Shown in pieces: positions 54,823 through 64,000 of a stretch of 64,000 bases of DNA (the first letter of the stretch is position 1; each line of letters starts with the position of its first letter). A program made the translations under genes and the position numbers. Source of the DNA: Saccopteryx bilineata (taxonomy: Eukaryota > Chordata > Mammalia > Chiroptera > Emballonuridae); contig NC_089495.1 in assembly GCF_036850765.1 (NCBI RefSeq), forward strand, positions 122,411,033 to 122,475,032, given 5' to 3'. Under the pieces are notes generated by a model. It made no database searches, was not told where the DNA came from, and saw nothing but the letters and a program-made list of their open reading frames with translations.

Positions 54823-55131
54823 CAGTGGTAGTCAACCTGGTCCCTACCGCCCAGGTGGGCGTTCCAGCTTTCATGGTGAATGATAGCGGAGCAACCAAAG
54901 TATAAATAAAAGGATAGATTTAACTATAGTAAGTTGTTTTATAAAGATTTATTCTGCCACACTTAGCGAAAATCCGACATAAAGTACTTGATAAGTAATT
55001 ATTATTATATGCTTTAACTTGCTGTAACTCTACTTTATAAAATTTATAAAGTAGAGTTACTTCCCTACTTTATAAATCACCATTACTGTGCAACCGGTGG
55101 GCGGTTAGTATAAAAAGGTTCACTACCCCTA
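54823..55131. mobile_element. hAT MITE, CAGTGGTAGTCAACCT family, copy 2
   Basis: Sister of 50372-50723 with a 40-bp deletion near its right end. A perfect palindrome lies at 55024-55060: GTAACTCTACTTTATAAA, one central base, and its exact complement. Confidence 0.9.
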
Positions 55132-55191
55132 GAACCTCTACGGGCCACCATTTCTTTATCTGTAAAATATGTATTAAGTCTGAATAGATTT

Positions 55192-55553
55192 TTTTTTTTT
55201 TTCTGAAGCTGGAAACAGGGAGAGACAGTCAGACAGACTCCTGCATGCGCCCGACCGGGATCCTCCCGACACGCCCACCAGGGGTGACGCTCTGCCCACC
55301 AAGGGGCGTCGCTCTGCCACGACCAGAGCCACTCTAGCGCCTGGGGCAGAGGCCAAGGAGCCATCCCCAGCGCCCGGGCCGTCTTTGCTCCAATGGAGCC
55401 TTGGCTGCGGGAGGGGAAGAGAGAGACAGAGAGGAAGGAGGGGGGGGTGGAGAAGCAAATGGGCGCTTCTCCTATGTGCCCTGGCCGGTAATCGAACCCG
55501 GGTCCCCCGCATGCCAGGCCGACGCTCTACCGCTGAGCCACCCGGCCAGGGCC
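55192..55553 (-). mobile_element. SINE-A with TSD
   Basis: Perfect TSD AAGTCTGAATAGATT (55176-55190, 55554-55568). Confidence 0.96.
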
Positions 55554-55722
55554 AAGTCTGAATAGATTTTAAAAGATCTTTTCCCGTTCTAAAAATCCTC
55601 TAATTTTACATACTGCCATGCTCTGCTTCAAATATTAATCTGATTTTATTTGACTTCAGAATACCTGAACGGAGAAAGTACATCTTCTATTTCTTCCCCA
55701 ACTCTCAAAACAATTTATCCCA

Positions 55723-56101
55723 GCACCTGGCTGGTTAGCTCAGTGGCAGAGCGTCAGCCTGGCGTGCAGGAATCCCGGGTTTGATTCCTGGCCAGGGCAC
55801 ACAGGAGAAGTGCCCATCTGCTTCTCCACCCCTCCCCCTCTCCTTCCTCTCTTTCTCTCTCTTCCCCTCCCGTAGCCGAGGCTCCATTGGAGCAAAGTTT
55901 GCCCGGGCACTGAGGATGACTCTGTGGCCTCTGCCTCAGGCGCTAGAATGGCTCTGATTGAGGCAGAGCAATGCCCCAGATGGGCAGAGCATCGCCCCCT
56001 GGTGGGCATGCCGCGTGGATCCCGGTTGGGCACATGCGGGAGTCTGATTGCCTCCCTGTTTCCAACTTCAGAAAAAAATACAAAAAAAACAAAAACAAAA
56101 T
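55723..56101 (+). mobile_element. SINE-A with TSD
   Basis: AAACAATTTATCCCA on both sides. The head starts GCACCTGGCTGGTTAGCTCAG, with a mutated first stem. Confidence 0.94.
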
Positions 56102-56582
56102 AAACAATTTATCCCAGGATGTGGCTCAAAAAGATGTTCAGTAAATGTGACAGTGAAACAAGGTCATGAGCACTGAGAAGATTTCAAAGATCCAAGAGTG
56201 AAACCAAGATCTAGTTCTAAAGCAGCTTGTGTAACTGGTATAGGTAGTTAGTGCCCGACCAAGTGGAAGACACCTAGGTGGTCCACTGTTGACTCTCTTC
56301 TATAGTCGAAGGCCTGCCTCGATGGAAACAAGAGCCAACTCTATAATGGAATGAGCATCAGGAGCTCAAAACGGTTCTTAATTCCTGCAACACTGTTTGT
56401 AGTACATGTACCAAAGCCCTTAAATGGCAGATACAGCTTAGATGTTTGTGTGCTCTAGTATTCAGGGCCCTGTTCAGTGCAGAACTCCTGGGATTTTCTC
56501 AAGTCTGCCATACAACAGTGAGGAAATTTAGGCTCAACTCAGCCATACAAGGCCTGAAACCTGCAACAGAAGAGCAATTCCT

Positions 56583-56659
56583 TTGAATGTATGTAGCCTG
56601 ATTTATTGATGTCACGCTATTAAAATAAAAATTTATAAAAATAAAAAAAAAGAAGAAGA
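56583..56659 (+). mobile_element. Extremely 5'-truncated L1 tail
   Basis: 77 bp, including CCTGATTTATTGATGTCACG and an A/T-rich tail, bounded by a perfect 15-bp TSD AGAAGAGCAATTCCT (56568-56582, 56660-56674). Confidence 0.8.
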
Positions 56660-58823
56660 AGAAGAGCAATTCCTACCATTTCTATGCCCCATTGCCCTCC
56701 CCAAGAAAAACCCACAGTTTTCTAAGAGGGAAAGTAACAAAGCCAGATATCTTAAAGCATTCAGTTCTATTTTTAGGCTTCCAGTAAAATATCTTTATTT
56801 CTCTCTTTTCTCAGGACAGTAAAGTCAATGTGCAGACAGAAAGTAAGGAAGTGGTGTGCTGGAAGACAGGAGTCAACACTAACCAAGAGTTAATGAGGAA
56901 CCCCAGACAGAGGATGTATTCCTTCTGAACTTTTGTCAGAGGCAGAGAGCTAAGCCCCGATTTCATTATATTCAAACAAAATGCATTTACACCAACATAC
57001 ACATGCCCTCTTTGTTAAGAGCGCAAATACAAGCCTATTTTAATCAACTTAAATTGGTCACTGCTATCCCAGCCACTTCTAAACATGTTTTGGCTTACAA
57101 CTAAGATCCTAAAGTCATCAGATCAAAGCCACTCAAATGAAGTCAGTTACTCCTTGAATAATCACATGAAGAAAACACTGCTTTTTTTGACTAACAGCTC
57201 TTAACACAATTGGAACAACCCTCATGGCCCTCCTCTTCAGATGTTTCACAGAATTATGAGACAAAGGGCAACTACTGTATCATCACTTTTTTTTTTTTTT
57301 TTTGGAGTAAAGCCACAAGATTACTAACAAACAGCTAATGGCCACCATTCAAAAGCAATAATGGCATTATGACTTCATATGCCAGTTATCTACCAAATTG
57401 GAAAGAACCAAGTATACATATTTTTTTCTCCCCAAAGAAAATCTGAAAGCAAAGGGGAGCATTCTGATTCACTTTCTCCCCCATCCTGAAAATTTCCAGG
57501 GGAATGTTAAACAGTATCACTTTTTCTAATTACAGGGTGGAAGAGAAGGGTTTTACACTTGTTCAGGAAGTAATCAACTTAAGTTTGAGAACTTAAAAAT
57601 TTGTGGTCTAGGAAAAACTTCAGTGATAGTCAATAGAGAAAGTTCTTGTCTAACAGTTCTTTAAAACAGTACTCACATCCCTGCTTTGTTTTATTGTTGT
57701 TTTAGTGCTAAATATGCAATGAGATAAACTTAGAGAAAAGATGAACCACCAGGCTTCCTTCAAGTTTCTAGAGTAAGTTTAATAGAGCAATAAGTTTATA
57801 TTTATAAAAAAAAAACACAACAGGCTACAAATGTGGGTACTTGAGTAGTCAATCTTATACTATCACTAGTGGGTGACCTGCTGAAAACAGTAATCACCTA
57901 TGAAAACATCAAATTACCTCCTCTGTACACCAATGACACAGAGGAATTTGGCAGTCTAAGTTATGTTTGCTCTGATTTCCAGCTCTCTTAAGAAAACAGA
58001 ACAGGAAGATATATGTCACTCTAAGACCTATAGTTGATTCTTTTGCTTTCTGGCAATTTAGTGCTGACTTTGAGAATACCCTCAAAAACCTTGGCATCAC
58101 AATCACACTTTTGAATAGAACACACAGTTTTCTTCCCCTTCAAAGGCTCTTCAATATCACCTTCTATACCTCTAACAATGAGAGCAAAACAGTAACTCTC
58201 CATAGGCCTGCATAATTTACAAAAAATAATACTAGTCCTTTTAAAAAGTACCATATTTCTATATTCCCACTTTCTTCCTCTTTGCAAAATTCTAATAATT
58301 TCATTCGGGAATCAACAAATGGTGGCAAATTCCAGCAATCAGACTAAGTCTCAGGGGGAAAAAAATGTCCAAATATGAGACATGGTGAGTATGCAAACAC
58401 TAAAGTTCAAGTTTTCCTCATTTGGAGTTGACACTACAGTATTTGATAACACCCACTCTTGTAAAAAACAAATTACATATCCAAAAGGGCAAGCTGCTCC
58501 AGTCAATTGGGTAAAACAACATAATTAACATGTGCCAGGTGGAAAGTGAATCCTCATGTAAAGAATGGAGCTCAAAATGAGCTCCAAATTATGAAGAAGC
58601 TTATTTTTTTTCTAAACTGTCACACCAGGTTTCTTTTGTGCAATTAGAATTTAATACGAGGTAACTGCTCCTCAAGTTTCTTCTAATTGATATCTGACTT
58701 GTACAACAGCAAACTGAACCTTATTATTTAGAAAGTTTTTTTCAAAAAGAATAAAAACACAATGAGTTCTTTAATGAGTTTTGGCATGTATTTCTAACTA
58801 CCTCTCTAAACTAAGGGAAATTA

Positions 58824-58859
58824 ATTTCTAACCAACTGGGATCACAGCTGGTTAGAAAT
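58824..58859 (-). other. 15-bp stem hairpin in GRB2 pre-mRNA
   Basis: On the GRB2 strand ATTTCTAACCAGCTG pairs with CAGTTGGTTAGAAAT, with one G-U pair and a 6-base loop. No known RNA family recognised. Confidence 0.6.
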
Positions 58860-59216
58860 CTAGAATGCAAAACTCTTGCCTAGGCAAAAAAAGACTGAGT
58901 GTTTTTTACATAAATACTTCAATTTCAGGTCTTCCAAAACGCTCTAATTTTTTAATAAAACTTTCCAAGGTATATCAACCTACTCATATACCTCCTTACT
59001 ACAGTCATATTGCTTTGACTTTACCTGAAATACTACCAATATCAACAAGCAAAAATACTTGAGGCACTCATACAAAGGCAGTTAAAGACCATACACCACC
59101 CTCTTAAGTCATATTTAATATTCTACTCAGCATCCATTTCAGCAATCCAGATCTCACATGCTGGTAAATGTTAAAAGTGGGCAATGGAAGGAGAAGCAAG
59201 GTTTCTTTGTGTGTTA

Positions 59217-59390
<174 letters not shown>

Positions 59391-60262
59391 CTGAAGCAGG
59401 GGGAAGGGAGTCTTCCCTGCTGAAGCAACCCAGCGCTCTGGGCTCAGCCTCACCTCTCTTCTGGGACTTGCTCTTGCACTCCGGGACACACAATGCCACC
59501 CTGAATCAGAAGACGGAGGACTGAGAGAAGTGGCCAGGATGGAAGGCAGCCCCGCCCTGCCTATCTGCCTGTGGTCCCACCCCCACTCCCCCACCCCGGT
59601 CCTGCTGGCTCCACCCTCCACCCTCCCTTTCAGGCAAAAGCCCTGATCTCCTTCCTCTTTTCAGCCTCAGGGCCAGCGACTGACAGGCCCACCGGCCAAT
59701 GGTGGCAGCTGCTTGAGCTATTCCAGAATACACTTCCTCTTCCTTCCCGCTGGGTGTACACGGGTGTGCAGGAACCGGCTAGAGTCCCATTCATCTCCGT
59801 CTTTCCTTCCTCACCCCGTACACACTCTTTTCAGGTCAAAAAACGCAGCCCTCTAAAAGAAGGCCTTCTCCTGGGGAGGGCACTCTACTTTTTTCAGTTA
59901 AATAGGTCTATCTCCCTCCTTACCCCCGCCAACCTTTCTGCTTTTCTGAAAATACTGGGTCCCCTATCCAGTCAAAAGCAAGCAATGCACACTTTGGTTC
60001 TGAGCTACTCCTAACTCTTCTCAGAAACTAAAACTGGGTGTACCCTAGGAAAGCGGAAATAAGTGAACACAAGATCTACTTTTTATTCAATTTACTACTC
60101 TGAGCACAGGACACCAGAGAAGGAGGTCCAGCTCAGCCTTTCAGGTAGATCTTTGGCTGCTCCTGCATAAGGCTCCCTCTCCCATAAGGTTACCCAAGAA
60201 TTTAGGGTTCCCAACAGTCCTTGAAATACATAGATGTCCAAAATTCAGTATTCCAGATGCAG
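59391..60262 (-). promoter_or_regulatory. Possible regulatory region 5' of the GRB2 coding exon
   Basis: This 870-bp stretch has no SINE and is richer in G+C than its surroundings. It contains a CCAAT pentamer (59696-59700, plus strand), clustered GGAA cores on the minus strand (59731-59748, including GAGGAAGTG, ETS-like) and C-rich boxes at 59578-59630. No TATA box is evident. The role is inferred only from composition and the absence of repeats. Confidence 0.25.
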
Positions 60263-60275
60263 CCTGACAATTATT

Positions 60276-60656
60276 ATTATTATTTTTATTTCCCCGAAGC
60301 TGGAAACGGGGAGGCAGACAGACAGACTCCCGCATGCGCCCGACCGGGATCCACCCGGCATGCCCACCAGGGGGAGATGCTCTGCCCCTCTGGGGCGTCG
60401 CTCTGGGCTTCGCTCTGTTGCGTCCAGAGCCATTCTAGCGCCTGAGGCAGAGGCCACAGAGCCATCCCCAGCGCCCGGGCCATCTTTGCTCCAATGGAGC
60501 CTCAGCTGCGGGAGGGGAAGAGAGAGACAGAGAGGAAGGAGAGGGGGAGGGGTGGAGAAGCAAATGGGCGCCTCTCCTGTGTGCCCTGGCCGGGAATAGA
60601 ACCTGGGACTCCTGCACGCTGGGCCGATGCTCTACCGCTGAGCCAACCGGCCAGGG
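60276..60656 (-). mobile_element. SINE-A with TSD
   Basis: TSD CCTGACAATTATT (60263-60275, 60657-60669). Carries an extra GCTTCGCTCTG block at 60408-60418. Confidence 0.95.
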
Positions 60657-60669
60657 CCTGACAATTATT

Positions 60670-61309
60670 TCTAACTAGCCTAAAGAGCAAAGCTGAAGTC
60701 CTAATCTACACTTGAAAGGAATCCCTTTATCAGAATCTCAGCTGCTAGATATTTTGTCTGGGGAAAGTGCAGGGAGATGGTGCCAGAAAGTCAAAGAGAA
60801 GTCTCTCACAGCGACCCTGAGAACAGCTATTTTGCACAGAGCCAGAGGAGTACTAAATGATCCAAACAGTATTCTGCAGGTGAAGAATCTGTAATAATCC
60901 TCTGGTAGTGTGCCAGGTGATAGGGGGCTGTGGGCACTGCAGGCGATCACTGCTGTAGTAGACTCGCAGAACTAAAGCCCCATTCTTGTTTCATCAGTCA
61001 CTGTTTTCACAGAGGCTAAGTAAAAGTAACAAACAACATGAACACTGACAGAATGGGGACAGATTATTTATAGTGACACCCTTCTTGGATAATTACTACT
61101 TAGCAGAGAACTCATTTGAAGGGCACAAGTGATTATTATCCTTTTGTTCTAAAGTTAACAAGTGGGGCATTAATCAAGCATAGCTGCAAATGGACTAAGC
61201 AGTAAACCAGCCCGGATATTAAGATTAGAGGAAAATGATTATTACTAAGGAGAAAAGAAATAATCTGGTAATAAAAAGTCTTTCAGTCAAATTCTAAAAA
61301 CCACACATT
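60670..61309. other. Anonymous intron sequence
   Basis: Nothing recognised. Confidence 0.55.
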
Positions 61310-61639
61310 CTGACAGACCAGGTGGTGGCGCAGTGGATAGAGCATCAACCTGGGACTCTGAAGACCGAGGTTTGAAACCCTGAGGTCACCAGCTTGAGCA
61401 CGGGGTTGCAGGCTTGAGCGTGGAATCATACACATAACCTCACAGTTGCTGGCTTGAGCCCAAGGTCATTGGCTTGACCAAGGGGTCACTGGCTCAGTTG
61501 GAGCCCTCTGGTCTAGTCATGTATGAGAAAGCAATCAATGAACAAATGAAGTGCCAAAACTACGAGTTGATCATCTCCCCTCCTTCCTGTCTGTCCAAGT
61601 CTGTCTGTCTCTTTATATATAAAATAAAATAAATAATAA
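61310..61639 (+). mobile_element. SINE-B'
   Basis: CTGACAGACCAGGTGGTGGCG head, several GGCTTGAGC modules, tail with TATATATAAAATAAAA. Confidence 0.88.
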
Positions 61640-61893
61640 AAAGCCAAATATTCTACTGCATGTAAACTAAGAAATCAAACCAAAATTTATTCTATCAGGC
61701 GAGACCTAGGATATCTTATGTGGCTCAAAGAGAGGGAAATAAAGAAAGCAGTATAGCAAATATAAAAAAATACAAAGATTAGTCTCAGAGTATTTTTGTG
61801 TCCTCAAAAACCCTTTACTTATAACCTCTATAGCTTATTATCAAACCAATCTATGTAAATAACTTTAAGAGCCAGAGCATTAAAAAATTTATG

Positions 61894-62735
61894 GCCTGAC
61901 CAGGTGGTGGCACAGTGGGTAGAGCAGGGGTCCCCAAACTTTTTACATAGGGGGCCAGTTCACTGTCCCTCAGACCATTGGAGGGCAGGACTATAAAAAG
62001 AACTATGAACAAATCCCTATGCACACTGCACATATCTTATTTTAAAGTTAAAAAAAAAACAAAAAAAACGGGAACAAATACAGTATTTAAAATAAAGGAC
62101 AAGTAAATTTAAATCAACAAACTGACCAGTATTTCAATGGGAACTATGGTCCTGTTTTTGGCTAATGAGATGGTCAATGTCCAGTTCCATATTTTGTCAC
62201 TGCTAGCCATAACAAGTGATATGATGCGCTTCCGGAGCCTTAATGTATACGTCCCGTGTCCCCGGAAGTAGTACTGTATGTAAGCAACGCTGTGGCTCTG
62301 CCACATACAGTACTCCAGGAGAACAGGATGCATCCTGTGCTCCTCTCACTGACCACCAATGAAAGAGGTGCCCCTTCCAGAAGTGTGGCAGAGGGGCCTG
62401 AAAAATGGCCTCAGGGGGCCGCATGTGGCCCACGGGCCGTAGTTTGGGGACCCCTGGGATAGAGCATCAGACTGGGACACGGAGGACCTAGGCTTGAAAC
62501 CCTGAGGTTGCCAGCTTGAGCAAGGCTCACCAGCTTGGACTCAAGGTTGCTGGCTTGAGCAGGGAGTCACCCAGTCTGCTGTAGCCCCCGGTCAAGGCAC
62601 ATATGAGAAAGCAATCAATGAACAACTAAAGTGCCGCAACAAAGAACTATGCGTCTCATCTCTCTCCCTTCCTGTCTGTCTGTCCCTTTTTGTCCCTCTC
62701 TCTGTCTCTGTCACACACACACACACACACACACA
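61894..62735 (+). mobile_element. SINE-B interrupted by a hAT, (CA)n tail
   Basis: GCCTGACCAGGTGGTGGCAC head. It resumes at 62457 with GGATAGAGCATCAGACTGGG. Tail (CA)n at 62711-62734. Confidence 0.94.
61925..62456. mobile_element. hAT element, CAGGGGTCC family, longest copy (532 bp)
   Basis: Ends CAGGGGTCCCCAAACT and AGTTTGGGGACCCCTG (perfect). TSD GGGTAGAG / GGATAGAG. It retains about 200 bp of interior (62130-62340) missing from the other two copies. No open frame of a transposase recognised. Confidence 0.95.
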
Positions 62736-62739
62736 AAAT

Positions 62740-64000
62740 TATGAAAAAGAGTAATTCCTTACTCTAACACCCATAAGCAATCACCCTCAATTGTTTTTAA
62801 CTTTCTATTTGTATCATTCACTTACAATATTTCTAAATAATATACTTCTGTTGTTATTTCTTAGTTTATTCCAGCCATCACCTGAAAGATGAGGATCTAG
62901 CTGTTCCACCCCTGCCAATTTCCCCTTGCCTTATCCTAGTAATATCACATATTCTGGTTGAAGCAGTAGTATTAGAACATGAAATATTGTTCACTGGTAA
63001 TTTAAATAATATATTACAACAACTTTCTTTTCTAGTATAATCCAATTTTTCCCAGCATTAATACTGGTTTTCTTTTTTTGCCAACTTTCCAAAGTGTGTA
63101 CCTATTTTTAGTTGTTTATAAATACTCCAAAATCTCTGCTACATACCCATCAATATTTTCCACAGACCTGACCAATTATTTTAATGGGTCTCCAGGTCTC
63201 ATTGTTGGGGCTATGTATCAGTAAAGGGAAGCTGGAGAATAACTGAGCAGATATAAAAATATAAAGTTTCATTTTTGACAAATAGAAATCAGACAGAAAC
63301 CCAGAGCACTGTCACTGTCAAGGTACTTTCTATATAGTAATAGGGCACAAAAGTCTGTTACTCAGAATTTTAGACAACTGCAGTGTAAATAAACTGCCAT
63401 CACATAAAAACCAAGAGTTTTCAACACTTGTTTTTTTGATACTCATCTACCACAGGTTTCCAGAAAAAGCTTAAACAGACTAACACTTGAAAATCATGCT
63501 TCAAGTGACTACTGCTTTGTGAGATAGTTTGACAGACATGAAAACCAAGCACATACAATACCTCTGTGCCTTTGCCAAAGAACATCTCTTGGACAAAATT
63601 TGCAGATGTCAGCTTATTAGGCTATCCACAGCAAAGAGAACATAGGCCAAAGGAATTCAAATGGGTGGGTCTCATTAAAGATGAAAAAAATTCTATCACA
63701 TATACAACACTAATTACTAAAAGGAAGAAATCTGAAAGTGAACACAATGTATAATAATTTCAATAGGTTAGATGTTGCTGTGCATTTCACAAGAAAATGG
63801 GTTGAGAGTACACTCAACAGTGAAACCTAATGAGAATATGTCTCAACTGTCCCCAGCACACACCTCTGCAGCCCATTCCAAGCAGTGAACTTTAAGAAGG
63901 CAAGTGCAGCTTGAACTGCTCATTTCAAGCAGTATGCAATTGTATCCTAAAATGCAGTCTCCTAACGGTACTTGTAGGATTTTATTTTCTTTCTCCCATT
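62740..64000. other. Anonymous intron sequence
   Basis: 1.26 kb, AT-rich, without recognised repeats or exons. Confidence 0.6.

Larger units (their letters stand above)
59391..64000 (-). other. GRB2: Upstream GRB2 intron 1 (probable)
   Basis: This is sequence 5' of the coding exon on the minus strand. In human GRB2 a non-coding exon lies well upstream, so this is probably intron 1. It contains one SINE-A, one B' and one B interrupted by a hAT. Nothing resembling a CpG-island promoter is visible. Confidence 0.6.

Noticed and set aside
57286..57303. T-run as a pol III terminator or SINE tail
   Set aside because: No SINE body or TSD on either side. A simple homopolymer.
59571..60014. 147-codon plus-strand open frame upstream of GRB2
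   Set aside because: C-rich sequence without domain or known homology. Probably chance, though the region may be regulatory.

Overview
This window looks like mammalian, almost certainly bat, nuclear DNA. It holds dozens of tRNA-headed SINEs whose sequences I associate with Yinpterochiroptera (horseshoe or leaf-nosed bats). It also holds ancient mammalian MIR and L2 fragments, L1 pieces, two solo LTRs and an unusually rich set of cut-and-paste DNA transposon relics, as is typical of bats. The species is an inference from repeat content. There are no bacterial genes, operons or CRISPR arrays.

The only real protein-coding piece I can support is one exon on the minus strand near 59.3 kb. It encodes the first 26 residues of GRB2 (SH2/SH3 adaptor), followed by a perfect GTAAGT donor. 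The window is therefore mostly GRB2 intron. Positions 1-59285 are the intron downstream of the first coding exon. Positions about 59391-64000 are upstream sequence, probably intron 1 behind a non-coding first exon that is not present here. The next exon, with the rest of the N-terminal SH3, was not found. Nearly all other open frames over 60 codons are the SINEs read through in six frames.

Repeat names used below are mine. SINE-A (about 330-440 bp) has a head resembling tRNA-Ala. SINE-E is an older relative of A with a second tRNA-like A box. SINE-B (about 330 bp) starts GCCTGACCAGG and has a GGCTTGAGC-rich body; B' is an older, longer B. SINE-C is short (about 150-230 bp) and starts GCCTGACCTGTGG. 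SINE-D and SINE-F are two minor short types. I count about 73 insertions, many bounded by target-site duplications (TSDs) that I could read directly. Several are nested or stacked at the same site.

DNA transposons: about nine hAT-type relics (several with 8-bp TSDs), one piggyBac MITE with TTAA ends, one internally deleted mariner with roughly 112-bp inverted repeats and a surviving helix-turn-helix coding fragment, two deletion derivatives of one pogo-like element, and one Tigger-like MITE. Two solo LTRs (5806-6440 and 9534-9947) both have TG...CA ends, an AATAAA signal and 5-bp TSDs.

Layout: 0-9 kb is SINE-dense, with one LTR and the piggyBac MITE. 9.5-16 kb has the second LTR, nested in a SINE, and two hATs. 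16-29 kb is SINEs on L1 and L2 background. 29-32.5 kb is quiet. 32.5-33.7 kb has the mariner. 34-56 kb is SINE-dense with the pogo-like pair, an L1 ORF2 piece and two sister hATs. 56-60.2 kb is nearly repeat-free around the GRB2 exon. 60-64 kb has SINEs and a hAT, then ordinary intron. I found no previously undescribed biological system. The items worth checking are the transposon derivatives, the same-site reinsertions, the exact 40-bp repeat and a few hairpins.
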